Positions 1 through 8,801 of a stretch of 64,000 nucleotides of DNA are shown here, in pieces. Made by a program: the position numbers and the translations under genes. This stretch comes from an uncultured Campylobacter sp. (GTDB taxonomy: Bacteria; Campylobacterota; Campylobacteria; Campylobacterales; Campylobacteraceae), in NCBI RefSeq assembly GCF_937959485.1, contig NZ_CALGPY010000005.1:310001-374000 (forward strand). The letters run 5' to 3'. The notes beneath the pieces were generated by a model. It worked only from the letters and a program-made list of their open reading frames with translations, did not search any database and was not told where the DNA came from. The first letter of the stretch is position 1; every line of letters starts with the position of its first letter.

Positions 1-337
1 AGAGAATCCGCTTAGCTTATCTTGAGCCAAAATTTATACCGCGAAATTTTGGCTTTTAAAATTTGGCGTTGCACCGTTTGTTAAAACGAGCTCCTGCGCA
101 GCAAGAAAATACAAATCAAATTAATTTCGTAAAATTTTATTGTTAAAATTCTAAGTACCGCGCATCGCAAAATATCCCAAACGAGATGACGAGCACGCGG
201 GGACGAAGCAAACTCTTTTAAGAACACGCTCTTTGCGCGCAATCCGTTTTGCTAGCTATAAAATTTAGCCTTGCGACGCTCGGCGTTATTTGCGATAAAA
301 TTTTAAAATTTCATCGTAAATTTTCTACGTCTCGCGC
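1..337. other. no gene recognised (3' side of lemA)
   Basis: I see no convincing reading frame here. The stretch is rich in AAATTT-type words and lies downstream of the leftward lemA gene. A gene could end just outside the window, but nothing in these bases supports one. Confidence 0.4.
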
Positions 338-901
338 TTATTTTTTGAAAAGCTCAGATACGTTCGGGGCTTGCTTTTCTTGCTCGCTGGCGGCAAAGAA
401 TTCCGCCTTGGCGAAGCTAAAAACGTTAGCGATGATGTTAGTAGGAAACATCTCGCAGGCGTTATTATAAACCGTAACGGCGCCGTTATAAGCGCGGCGT
501 GCTGCGCTGATCTGCTCCTCGCACTCGCCTAACGCGTTTTGCAGCTTGGCAAACGATTCGTTAGCCTTGAGGTTTGGATACGCCTCTACTGCAACGCGTA
601 TCTGTCCCAAAAGAGCCGAAATTTCGCTATTTAGTCTAAATTTATCGGCGTTAGAGCTTGCGCTGATCGCTTGTGAGCGAAGCTCGCTAACGCGCGTTAG
701 TACTGCGCTTTCGTGGCTCATATATTCGCGCGTAGCGCTAACTAGATTGGGAATTAGGTCGTAGCGCTTTTTAAGCTGCGTATCGACGGTAGAAGCGATA
801 TTTCGCACCTGGTTGCGTTTAGCGATGAATGAGTTATAAACGCTCACTAACGCTAAAACTAACAAAACTATGACGACTAATAAAATCAAAGCCGCATTCA
901 T
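338..901 (-). CDS. lemA: LemA family protein
   Basis: Predicted 187-residue membrane-anchored protein of the LemA family. One N-terminal hydrophobic segment (about residues 4-22) is followed by the family hallmark, an asparagine/arginine-rich helix with VRNIASTVDTQLKKRYDLIP, and then a long helical domain. The length matches the family (180-200). The ATG at 901 has a good AAAGGAGAG ribosome site. The family is widespread and of poorly defined role. In many bacteria a TPM-domain (YgcG) protein lies next to it; here the downstream gene is outside the window or absent. It is transcribed divergently from the tRNA-Met gene. Confidence 0.9.
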   Translation of the reverse strand: MNAALILLVVIVLLVLALVSVYNSFIAKRNQVRNIASTVDTQLKKRYDLIPNLVSATREYMSHESAVLTRVSELRSQAISASSNADKFRLNSEISALLGQIRVAVEAYPNLKANESFAKLQNALGECEEQISAARRAYNGAVTVYNNACEMFPTNIIANVFSFAKAEFFAASEQEKQAPNVSELFKK

Positions 902-947
902 TTTCTCTCCTTTTAAAGTGTTTCAATTAAAAATAAGAATATTTAGC

Positions 948-953
948 TATACT
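948..953 (+). promoter_or_regulatory. -10 element for tRNA-Met
   Basis: TATACT lies 18 bases before the mature tRNA 5' end and after an AT-rich stretch, as expected for a sigma-70 -10 box. No clear -35 is seen, which is usual in Campylobacter. Confidence 0.5.
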
Positions 954-971
954 TGCCATTTCTTTTCTCGT

Positions 972-1048
972 GTCAAGGTAGCTCAGCTGGTTAGAGCGCT
1001 GGTCTCATAAGCCGGAGGTCGAGAGTTCAAGTCTCTCTCTTGACACCA
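972..1048 (+). tRNA. tRNA-Met (anticodon CAT)
   Basis: A full cloverleaf can be drawn: acceptor GTCAAGG paired with TCTTGAC (one G-T pair), D arm with GCTC...GAGC, anticodon loop CTCATAA with CAT at 1006-1008, T arm GAGAG-TTCAAGT-CTCTC, and an encoded CCA end. The anticodon stem lacks the three consecutive G-C pairs of initiator tRNA, so this is an elongator Met tRNA. A lysidine-modified Ile2 tRNA with the same CAT anticodon cannot be fully excluded by eye. Confidence 0.95.
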
Positions 1049-1359
1049 TCTTCAAATTACCTTTAAGGGTGCAACTGCGCCTCAAAAAAGTTCGAGATTA
1101 TATCTTACTTATACTTGAAAAATAATGAAAATTAGCAAAAGAATGAAATTTACCTTCGGGCAAATGTGAGTTTTTTTGGATTTGTTGCTTCGCCTCTAAA
1201 AGACAAATTTACGCAAAGCATCTTTATCTACGAGCCTTTAAGCTATTTTGGCAAAAGTTTTTTATTTGAGTCTCTTTCGCGTTTTCACATCGGCAAATCT
1301 CGCGTCAGTATAATCTAACGCATTCCGCACAAATTCACACTATTTAGCTAAATTTTTGA

Positions 1360-1365
1360 TATAAT
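1360..1365 (+). promoter_or_regulatory. extended -10 promoter of the rhodanese gene
   Basis: TTTTTGATATAATC gives a TATAAT box with the upstream T-run/TG context typical of Campylobacter sigma-70 promoters, 37 bases before the ATG. The remainder of the 1049-1401 gap holds no gene that I can support. Confidence 0.6.
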
Positions 1366-1401
1366 CTCCCGCTTTAAAAGCTAAAAATTTAAAGGAAACA
1401 T

Positions 1402-2115
1402 ATGAAATTTATTTCTCACAAAATTTTAAAAAGCGCGGTTTTGCTGGCGGCATTGGGATCTTTCGCGACTTGCTGCGCCGAAACGCAGCAGCCTAGCGGC
1501 TACGCTATAAGCGGCGCAGCGCTATCGGCACTAGAGGAGGACAATAGAGCAAAAGAAAATTATCTAGTCATTGACGTTAGAACTGCAGATGAGTACGCTG
1601 CAGGCCACATAAAACACGCGATCAACATCCCGCTTGGAGAGCTTGAAAGCAGGCTGGATGAGATAAACGCCTACAAGAATAAAAACGTCGTGCTTTATTG
1701 CAATACGGGTAACCGCAGCGGCAAGGCGCTTGATCTGCTTAAACAAAAGGGTTTCAATGTGCTTATGAACGCGCCCGGCGTAAAGCAGTACGACTACGAG
1801 CTGTATAAGGTCGGCAGCATAAACGCGGATGGGTTTTTGAAAATAGCAAATGATCCAAACGTGCTGATCATCGACGCTAGGCAGAAGCAGGACTACGACG
1901 CGGGGCATATGAAAGGCGCGATAAATATCCCATACGGCGAGCCTTTAGAAAACTACAAGGACGTGCTTGAGGCTAATAAAGACAAAAAGATGATCACACA
2001 CTGCTACAGCGGCAACCGTAGCGCCAAGCTCGCCAAAGCCCTAAACGAACGAGGCTACAACGTCACAAATCTACTCGACGGCACGAAAGAGTATAATTAC
2101 GAGCTGGTGAAATAG
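1402..2115 (+). CDS. periplasmic tandem rhodanese-domain protein
   Basis: 237 residues with an N-terminal signal-like segment (about residues 1-26, ending near the Cys-Cys-Ala). Two rhodanese domains follow. Domain 1 (about 35-130) carries DVRTADEYAAGHI and an active-site loop CNTGNRSG; domain 2 (about 140-235) carries DARQKQDYDAGHM and loop CYSGNRSA. Both catalytic cysteines are present, so both domains could move sulfane sulfur. A periplasmic location and polysulfide or thiosulfate handling are inference. The ATG is preceded by AAAGGAAA and a TATAAT box. It stands alone between a tRNA and a non-coding stretch. Confidence 0.88.
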   Translation: MKFISHKILKSAVLLAALGSFATCCAETQQPSGYAISGAALSALEEDNRAKENYLVIDVRTADEYAAGHIKHAINIPLGELESRLDEINAYKNKNVVLYCNTGNRSGKALDLLKQKGFNVLMNAPGVKQYDYELYKVGSINADGFLKIANDPNVLIIDARQKQDYDAGHMKGAINIPYGEPLENYKDVLEANKDKKMITHCYSGNRSAKLAKALNERGYNVTNLLDGTKEYNYELVK

Positions 2116-2539
2116 AATTTTATGATTTATTTCGCAGCGCGAATTAAAATTTAACTTCGTGCGTAGCGCGTAAATTTAGGTGCCGCAAATCCGCAAGATT
2201 TCGGTTTCAATGGAGCTTCTGTGCTGTATTTGGCGAGGCTTTATCTTGAGCAAAATTCTGCACCAAAATCCTATGCGCAGAATTTTACTTTGGAATGCCG
2301 ATCTTGGAATTTTGCGGTGCGAAATTCCAAGCGGCGGAATTTCTTCAAGATATTTCAAATGTCATTAAATTTTACTATTTGGCATGCACAAACACTACCC
2401 AAAATATGGCAATAAGCTTTAGTTGGAATTTGAGCTGCGAATTCTTGATTAAATTTATTCGGATTAATAAAAATAAATCCCGCAAAATGATAAAATACTA
2501 CTTTGAGTAAATTTGAAACGGTATTTTACGGGAGGGATC
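2116..2539. other. intergenic, no gene recognised
   Basis: Several short open frames overlap here on both strands, but they are low-complexity readings of AAATTT/GGAATTT-rich DNA without ribosome sites. The last 40 bases hold a GGGAGG ribosome site for the next gene. Confidence 0.45.
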
Positions 2540-3133
2540 ATGAAATTTAAAGATTTTAAAGATGCAAATTGCGCTAACTACGACTTTTTCACCGCCGAGG
2601 AGCTAAGCTATAAAGAATTTATCAGGCTTAGTTTTGACGAGTTTGTCCGCAAAAATCCAAACTCGAGCTGGGTGCTTAGCATCGACGACAGGAGCCTCGA
2701 TTCATTTCCAAATTTTACTCAAAAGCATCCAATTTGCTTGTCTGATTTAAATTTTAAAGATAGCGTCTTTCAGTTTAGGATCTGCTCCGAAAACAGCGTC
2801 CAGAGCCTAGGGCATCGCATTTTTACATGCCTAGACGGCATCCACAAAGACTTCGTCGCAAGCGAGATCAAACAAACCGACGAAGTGATGATGAAGTTAA
2901 AGACGGGCGTTTTGAAGGACTTTATCTGCGTCTCGAAGTGCGGCTGGTGGATAACCGATATCTGGCGCGATATGTATCCGGTGACGGACGAGAGCGAGAG
3001 CGAAAATTTCGTTGCAGATATGCTTGATAGCGAGTTTTCGGCGCAAATGCGGCTTATAAACGAGCGGCTTTTGAGCGCGCAAAATAGCGGGGAGCTTGAC
3101 GGGCTCATTGCCGAGCTAAGGACGCAGGAGTAA
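2540..3133 (+). CDS. hypothetical protein, 197 aa
   Basis: Soluble, acidic protein with no family I recognise. I start it at the ATG at 2540 because a strong GGGAGG lies six to seven bases upstream; an in-frame TTG at 2513 lacks one. Aromatic and charged residues are spread through the protein (for example SKCGWWITDIWRDMYPV near residue 140). There is no signal peptide or membrane segment. It is convergent with the gene at 3223. A cytoplasmic immunity-type or housekeeping role is possible, but nothing in the sequence decides. Confidence 0.6.
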   Translation: MKFKDFKDANCANYDFFTAEELSYKEFIRLSFDEFVRKNPNSSWVLSIDDRSLDSFPNFTQKHPICLSDLNFKDSVFQFRICSENSVQSLGHRIFTCLDGIHKDFVASEIKQTDEVMMKLKTGVLKDFICVSKCGWWITDIWRDMYPVTDESESENFVADMLDSEFSAQMRLINERLLSAQNSGELDGLIAELRTQE

Positions 3134-3222
3134 ATTTTTAAAATTTGCCCGCGCTTTGTCCTTGATGCAGCGGGCGTACTCCCGCATTTTACGGATAGAT
3201 TTTAAAATTTACCGACTTAAAT

Positions 3223-4374
3223 TTACCCCAGCTTGCCGTTTGTCGCACAGCTATTTACGGGGTACGGCGTGAGTCCATAGTCTGCGGATTCGACATTCCA
3301 AAAGTCCAAATTCGCGCTACGCGAGACGATATACTCAAAGCCCTTTTGATTTAGCTCGATCAAAATTTCAAATTCCTCGCCGTTTTTGCAGACGATACTT
3401 TCGAAAAAGTGCGAAAAGCAGGCGATCTTCGCGTTTTCTTTCTGCATCGATTGATTTAGCATGAGCTCCATATTGCTTAGAATTTTAAATACCGTCTGGC
3501 TCGTCTCAAACCTGCCGAAGCGCGCGTAATACTTCGCTAAATTTTGCTCGTTTAGCGTAACGGATTTGGTGCAGTTTTGCGTTATCTGCTCGTATATCGC
3601 GCCGAAAAGCTCAATCGACGCATTTTGATTATCTATCGCCTTGTTCTCGTGGTTTTCGATGACGACAAAGCCGTCTTTTATGCAAAATTTCTCGTTTTTA
3701 TAGTAAAAGCTCGCTCTTGCGATCTCTTGCTCGAAGCGCTTTTTATAGGTGAAGGGCAGATACGTCGTAACGCCCATTTTATCGATGATTGCAGAGCTTT
3801 TGACGCCTCCGTCTAGCTCGTGCTGTATGAAGTAGCGGATGAAGCTGCCCTGCTCGATATCAAAGCTATTTAAATACTCGATCTTATCCAGATATGCACA
3901 GCGGTAGAGCCGCACGAACTCGGAATTTAGCGAGATATTGATCTCGTCGGGGATGTCACCGTATTTTTCGGTCACGGGTGCGTCGATGCGCTCTATGATA
4001 TTCATCTGTTTTTCGACTTTGTCTTTTACGAAAATAGTGATTTTTACTTGCTGCATCTCATAAAAGCGCTTTATAGTCTCGGTCGCGCTTTTGGTGATGT
4101 CGGTCTTAAATTTTTTCGCGAGCTCCGATTTTTTGAGCGTAAGCGAAAAATCGCCGTTTTTTAGCTTGTTCTGCGAATACAGAAGATAAAGCAGCTCCTC
4201 ATAAATCATCAAATGCGAGTAGGTCAAAAATGTATTATCCACGACTATGACATAATAACAGCGCGTTACGGAGTATCTTTTGTTGTCTCTTAAAAAGTCG
4301 TTGTAAATTTTTAGCTTGCTCGCGTTTTTCGATACCCTAAATACGTCGTAAGATTCTAAAAATATATTTTCCAT
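3223..4374 (-). CDS. hypothetical protein with Rep/winged-helix-like character
   Basis: 383-residue soluble protein. The region of residues 50-130 (LMIYEELLYLLYSQNKLKNG ... LTLKKSELAKKFKTDITKSA) alternates helices and short strands in a way reminiscent of winged-helix replication initiators (Rep_3-like). That is an impression from pattern, not a recognised motif. The gene is divergent from dba-dsbI across a very AT-rich 300-base spacer. There is no neighbouring partition or mobilisation gene. It could be a plasmid- or phage-derived remnant or simply a species-specific protein. Confidence 0.5.
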   Translation of the reverse strand: MENIFLESYDVFRVSKNASKLKIYNDFLRDNKRYSVTRCYYVIVVDNTFLTYSHLMIYEELLYLLYSQNKLKNGDFSLTLKKSELAKKFKTDITKSATETIKRFYEMQQVKITIFVKDKVEKQMNIIERIDAPVTEKYGDIPDEINISLNSEFVRLYRCAYLDKIEYLNSFDIEQGSFIRYFIQHELDGGVKSSAIIDKMGVTTYLPFTYKKRFEQEIARASFYYKNEKFCIKDGFVVIENHENKAIDNQNASIELFGAIYEQITQNCTKSVTLNEQNLAKYYARFGRFETSQTVFKILSNMELMLNQSMQKENAKIACFSHFFESIVCKNGEEFEILIELNQKGFEYIVSRSANLDFWNVESADYGLTPYPVNSCATNGKLG

Positions 4375-4687
4375 ATTTCGCCTTAGGTTAAAATTCTGTT
4401 GAAATATTACACAATATTTGTTTAAGTTGTTTTAAATTTTATCTTAAGGATAAAAAATATTAGCGAGTAAAATAATTTATAAAATTTCAATCATATTTTT
4501 AATATTAGCTTAAATATAATAAAATAATTTATAAAAATATATTTTTAGTAGGAAAATTTTATAGAAAAAAATTTAATATGAATAGAAAAATCTATTTTTT
4601 AAACAAAATTTTATAAATAAAGTTATATTATTTCTTTAAGAATAAGCGTGCTTAGGATTAAATTTTATTAGGAAAGGACGGTTTGAA
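4375..4687. other. AT-rich divergent promoter region with dyad
   Basis: This gap is almost purely A/T and separates the leftward Rep-like gene from the rightward dba operon. It holds a 7-5-7 inverted repeat, TTTTATC-ttaag-GATAAAA (4437-4455), a possible operator. A TTAGGAAAGGACGG ribosome-site-like stretch precedes dba. Confidence 0.45.
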
Positions 4688-4855
4688 ATGGAATTTCTTA
4701 TTTTGACGCTATTTTTGATCAGCGGGCTTATATTATATTTTAAGCCGCAGAGGAAAAATTTAGCTACGGGCTGCGCCGCGGCAGGCTGCGCGATACTGAT
4801 CGCGCTCGAGTTTTACGTAAATTTATGGGTCGTCGTGCCGGTAGGCAACTTTTAG
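4688..4855 (+). CDS. dba: Dba-like small membrane protein
   Basis: 55-residue protein with two hydrophobic segments (about 2-18 and 28-50) around a KPQRK positive turn, ending in PVGNF. It lies nine bases before dsbI. Size, position and topology fit Dba, the small partner encoded upstream of DsbI in C. jejuni. A homologue of exactly the same length, also starting MEFL and ending GNF, precedes the second dsbI at 15647-15814. That conserved pairing is the main support for a real gene. The stop codon overlaps the dsbI ribosome site (TAGGAGGG), suggesting translational coupling. Confidence 0.8.
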   Translation: MEFLILTLFLISGLILYFKPQRKNLATGCAAAGCAILIALEFYVNLWVVVPVGNF

Positions 4856-4864
4856 GAGGGCGAT

Positions 4865-5578
4865 ATGCAAAATTTAGAACAAAATCAAATTCCCGCCGCC
4901 GAGCGAGGATTTTTTAACCTAATGTCGCTAGCCATCATCGCCCTCGTGGCGCTCCCGGTCGGTATAGCCTGTTTGATACTGGGCTTTGGTATGGGAGATA
5001 GCCCGTGCGTGATGTGCTGGGCGGAGAGGATCACGATGATAGCCATCAGTCTTATCGCGCTTTTTATCCTTAGATACGGTCTAAAACCCGGCTACGTCGC
5101 GGCGCTTTTACTGATGGCTTGCTGGGGGATGTTCAACGGCTTTATCCATTATAGCCTTGATGGGACGTTCGGCGGCTACCTCGACATAAAGCAGGGCTTC
5201 GGACTTGAAATTTTAGGCGCACACACGCAGCTTTGGGTCATCGTCGTAGATTTTTGCGTGATCGCGTTTTTGGCGGTTATATTTTTATGCAGCAAAAATT
5301 TAGGCGAGATAATGAAAAAGAGCACGAGCGGCGAATACGGCGAGTTTTTGCGCTATCTGCCTCTGGGCAAGATTGCAAATTTAATCTTCATCGTCATCAT
5401 CTCCGCAAACTGCGCGCAGGCTTTCATCGTCTCAGGCCCGCCGCCGTATCTGGGCTCTAGCACGCCGGCTAGGATGAGCCTTGATCCTGCAAAATGGTTT
5501 TGGGAGAAAGATCACTGGCAAAGCGCGCTTGATTTTAGATTCGATTGGAATCCGGAGCTTCCGGATCTGCCAAACTAA
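4865..5578 (+). CDS. dsbI: DsbI-type (DsbB family) disulfide oxidoreductase, copy 1
   Basis: 237 residues with about five membrane segments. The DsbB-type active site is CVMC (in GMGDSPCVMCWAERI, about residue 45), placed after the first membrane helix as in DsbB/DsbI. It should reoxidise a periplasmic DsbA/DsbL-like partner and pass electrons to quinone. In C. jejuni, as I recall, DsbI is one protein with a C-terminal beta-propeller; here the propeller is a separate gene directly downstream. The C-terminal GPPPYL ... DPAKWFWEKDHW segment is also conserved in copy 2. The ATG follows a strong GGAGGG. Confidence 0.88.
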   Translation: MQNLEQNQIPAAERGFFNLMSLAIIALVALPVGIACLILGFGMGDSPCVMCWAERITMIAISLIALFILRYGLKPGYVAALLLMACWGMFNGFIHYSLDGTFGGYLDIKQGFGLEILGAHTQLWVIVVDFCVIAFLAVIFLCSKNLGEIMKKSTSGEYGEFLRYLPLGKIANLIFIVIISANCAQAFIVSGPPPYLGSSTPARMSLDPAKWFWEKDHWQSALDFRFDWNPELPDLPN

Positions 5579-5589
5579 GGAGCAAAAAG

Positions 5590-6486
5590 ATGAAAAAGCT
5601 GATGATTTTTACGGCGCTAGCGGCTCTGGCGTTTGGGTTTGAGTTTAATCTCGATAGCAAAGCAGGCGCTCTTGAAGGCGTGAAGGAGCTTGGTGCGCCG
5701 AGTGCGGAAGTGAGTTTAAGCTTACAAAACGACGCACCGATTACGGGAGCGGACTACGACGCAGATAAAAAGCAGTTTGCACTGGTTTCTAAAAATAACG
5801 AATTTTACGTTGCGGACGAAAATTTAAAGCCGCTTAGATACGGCAAGCATGATCGCCATTTTATAATGGAGATGGAGGCGACCGTGGGTGCTGCGTGGTA
5901 TAAAAACGAGCTCGGCATGATAAGTTTTAATAAAACCTTCGTCTTTTATGAGCCTACGGACGGATTGAGTGCAGAGGAGCAAAACAGCCAGTGGAGGCAC
6001 TTGAGCGAGGGCTGGGATAAATGGAAGCTAAACGATCTCGGCAACAAAGGGCGCTTCTCTACGCTTCGAGCAAAGCAGCAATATATCCTCGGCTGGGATT
6101 ATGACGCGGCTGCGAATAAATTTATCGTTGCGTCCGTGCCTAACGACGTGAGGGATTATTGGAGCGTGGCGGTGTTTGACGGCGACGATAAGATGATTTT
6201 GGAGGAATTTATTCCGCAAATCGGCTCAAATTTAAAGCTAAAAGAGGGCAGGAGCCTAGGCGAATACTATGTCACGGGCATCGACGCTCAGCCTGATTCC
6301 GTTTATCTTTTGAGTAAAAATTTCTCAACCATTTTAAAGTTAAATTTGCAAACTCATAAGATTGAGGATGCGTATAGTTTTAGCGGAGCGGCAAACGCAA
6401 GGGCGCTTGCGGTGAAGGACGGCAAATTTTATGTTTTTTCGCGCGAAGGCAAAGAAAATAAAGTTTTCATATACGATATGAAATAA
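5590..6486 (+). CDS. secreted beta-propeller protein (DsbI C-terminal domain as separate gene), copy 1
   Basis: 298 residues with a short signal peptide (MKKLMIFTALAALAFGFEF). The body shows repeated blade-like strands (DYDADKKQFALVSKNNEFYV, GWDYDAAANKFIVASV, DAQPDSVYLLSKNFSTI, ALAVKDGKFYVFSREG), which I read as a beta-propeller. I start it at 5590, after AAGGAG overlapping the dsbI stop; an in-frame upstream ATG inside dsbI has no ribosome site. In C. jejuni this domain is fused to DsbI, so the two products probably act together in the periplasm. It is followed at 22 bases by the molybdoenzyme gene. Confidence 0.78.
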   Translation: MKKLMIFTALAALAFGFEFNLDSKAGALEGVKELGAPSAEVSLSLQNDAPITGADYDADKKQFALVSKNNEFYVADENLKPLRYGKHDRHFIMEMEATVGAAWYKNELGMISFNKTFVFYEPTDGLSAEEQNSQWRHLSEGWDKWKLNDLGNKGRFSTLRAKQQYILGWDYDAAANKFIVASVPNDVRDYWSVAVFDGDDKMILEEFIPQIGSNLKLKEGRSLGEYYVTGIDAQPDSVYLLSKNFSTILKLNLQTHKIEDAYSFSGAANARALAVKDGKFYVFSREGKENKVFIYDMK

Positions 6487-6508
6487 AGCCCACATTTAAG
6501 GAGAAGAG

Positions 6509-8800
6509 ATGCAAAGACGTTCTTTCTTAAAAGGCGCGGGAGCGGCTCTAGCTACGGCTGGAGCATCTCCAAGCCTATTTGGTATGGAGCAGTTCGAGGT
6601 GGATTTTAAACCGAAATCCTATAAAAACGAGCAGGGCGTAGAGTATCACTACCTCACCTGTCCTAGAAACTGCCGCGACGCCTGTTCGATGATCGCAGAG
6701 ATCAAAGACGGCAAGATGGTTAGCATCAAGGGCGATCCGAAGCACCCTCTAACGCAAGGCACGGTCTGCGTCAAAGGCCATACCTACGCAATGCACCTAT
6801 ACAACGCCGATCGTATAATGTATCCGATGAAGCGCGTCGGTAAAAAGTGTGAGGGCAAGTGGGAACGCATAAGCTGGGATCAAGCGCTAAAAGAGATAGC
6901 CGCGAAGCTTACCGAGATCAAAGCAAAATACGGCGGCGAGGCGCTGACGGAATTTGTCTATTCGGGCAACGAAGGGCATATCTCAAAGACGATCGCGCCT
7001 GGAAATTTCTTTGAAAAATACGGCGCTACGAGGCTTGTGCGCAACCCGTGCGACTGGCCGCGTTATGCAGGCACACCGAGCGTCATCGGCACGGACTTTT
7101 CAAAAGACGCGCTGGAAGTCGATGAGAGCGATATGTATATCAGCTGGGGCTCAAACGAAGCCTATACGGCGGTGCACTGGATTAGATTTGCCCACCGCGT
7201 CAAAAAGCGAGGCGGCAAGATTATCGTCATAAATACGATCAGAATTCCGCTCGCAAACCAGGCCGATATGTTTATCCAGCTAAAGCCTTCGAGCGATCCG
7301 GCATTTTGTCTAGCGGTCTGCAAATTTTTGATAGAAGAAGATCTATATGATCATGAATTCGTAGAAAAATATACAACCGGCTTTGAAGATCTAGTACATG
7401 AGTGCTCGCTCTACACCTACGGCGAGCTAAGCGATATGTGCGGCGCAAGCGTCGATCAGATCAAAGTCTTTGCACGAGAATACGCTCACGCAAAAGCACC
7501 GGCTATCATGCACGGCGACGGTGGGCAAAGGCACTTTAACGGAGCAAGGCTGGTACGCGCGGTTACCTTCTTGCCGGTACTTACGGGCTGCCTTACAAAA
7601 CTTGGCGGCGGATTATTTTGGGCTTACGTGCATGTAAAGGGCTGCTTTAACTTCGATAACTGCATGCCAGATCTTTCGCCAAAAGACGCGGAAGGCAAAA
7701 AGATAGAGCGCCAGCAGGTAAGCTATGTAGAATTTGGCAAAGGTATCCAGAAGGAAAATCCGACCTATTTGGGTAAGCCGATAAATACGGTCATTCGTGC
7801 CTGTATCAACTACAACTCAAATTTAATGGTAACGGCGCCGAATACGAATTTAATCAAAAAACGCGCGATGGACGACGATTTTTTCTTGGTAGTCATCGAT
7901 CCTTACGATACCGACACCTGCGATTACGCTGACTACGTATTGCCGGGCGTTACCTTTATGGAGAGCGAGGATATTCAAAACGATCAAATTTCGGGCTACG
8001 TCTGCTACAACGCCCAAAGCGTCAAGCCACTGGGCGAAGCCAAGACGAATTTGGAATTTTTTAACGCTCTAGCCAAGGCGATGGGATATACCGAGGAGTG
8101 CTTCGACTGGGATAGCGAGACGGTTTGCAGGCGGTTTTTGGATACGGAATTTGCCAAAAAGCAAAATATCACTTACGAAAAACTAAAAAGCGTGGGCTGG
8201 ATCAAGCCGTTTAGGACGCCTGAGACGATGAAGGATCAGTTCCCTTACTACCCTTATGCGCCGAAGGACAAGCTGGTATTCGGCACTAAAAGCGGCAAGT
8301 GCGAGCTTTACTCCGAAGCTTTCAAGGACGCAGGCTACCACCCGGTGATCGATCTTGACGACGATTGGGATTACTACGAAAAACATAAAAATTTCGGCAA
8401 AGATTATTTGAAAAAATATCCGCTTTATTTCATGACGCCGGGCACGCAGCTTCAGGATAACTCAAACTGGGGCAATATGCCTTACATCCTAAAACGCGTC
8501 ATCGTAAAGGGCAATGCCGAGCTATTTATGACGCGCGAGGATATGCTGGCGCGCGGTATCAAAGAGGGTGATACGGTCGAGGCTACGAACGAAAAGGGCA
8601 CTGCGATATTTACGGCGGTCGAGACCAATCAGATGCAGCCGGGTATCGTCTACGCATGGAATAATATCTGGGTTAAAGTAACCAAATCTCGCACTGGAGC
8701 AAACATCCTTTGCTCGGACGGAGTGAGCGATTTGGGCAACGGATCGACCTATACCGCAAGCTTTTGCGAAGTAAAAAAAGCTGCAAAACAGGAGGCATAA
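6509..8800 (+). CDS. Tat-exported molybdopterin oxidoreductase, catalytic subunit (DmsA/PsrA type)
   Basis: 763 residues. The N terminus has a twin-arginine signal (QRRSFLKGAGAALATAG). Cysteines C51-x3-C55-x3-C59 and C87 should bind one [4Fe-4S] cluster. The following segments are typical of the DMSO-reductase superfamily (YSGNEGHISKT, SWGSNEAYTAVHW, HGDGGQRHFNGARLVRAVTF). At the position where the protein normally ligates Mo, the sequence reads RNPCDWPRYAG, so C181 is the likely ligand, as in polysulfide/thiosulfate reductases and unlike serine-ligated DMSO reductases (inference). The substrate is unknown: DMSO, polysulfide, thiosulfate or another small oxidant. It is the first gene of a complete A-B-chaperone-C set and is co-directional with dsbI. 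Confidence 0.88.
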   Translation: MQRRSFLKGAGAALATAGASPSLFGMEQFEVDFKPKSYKNEQGVEYHYLTCPRNCRDACSMIAEIKDGKMVSIKGDPKHPLTQGTVCVKGHTYAMHLYNADRIMYPMKRVGKKCEGKWERISWDQALKEIAAKLTEIKAKYGGEALTEFVYSGNEGHISKTIAPGNFFEKYGATRLVRNPCDWPRYAGTPSVIGTDFSKDALEVDESDMYISWGSNEAYTAVHWIRFAHRVKKRGGKIIVINTIRIPLANQADMFIQLKPSSDPAFCLAVCKFLIEEDLYDHEFVEKYTTGFEDLVHECSLYTYGELSDMCGASVDQIKVFAREYAHAKAPAIMHGDGGQRHFNGARLVRAVTFLPVLTGCLTKLGGGLFWAYVHVKGCFNFDNCMPDLSPKDAEGKKIERQQVSYVEFGKGIQKENPTYLGKPINTVIRACINYNSNLMVTAPNTNLIKKRAMDDDFFLVVIDPYDTDTCDYADYVLPGVTFMESEDIQNDQISGYVCYNAQSVKPLGEAKTNLEFFNALAKAMGYTEECFDWDSETVCRRFLDTEFAKKQNITYEKLKSVGWIKPFRTPETMKDQFPYYPYAPKDKLVFGTKSGKCELYSEAFKDAGYHPVIDLDDDWDYYEKHKNFGKDYLKKYPLYFMTPGTQLQDNSNWGNMPYILKRVIVKGNAELFMTREDMLARGIKEGDTVEATNEKGTAIFTAVETNQMQPGIVYAWNNIWVKVTKSRTGANILCSDGVSDLGNGSTYTASFCEVKKAAKQEA

Positions 8801-8801
8801 A

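Noticed and set aside
2180..2510. Several short overlapping frames
   Set aside because: They overlap in three frames and on both strands, lack ribosome sites and translate to unlike-protein sequence.
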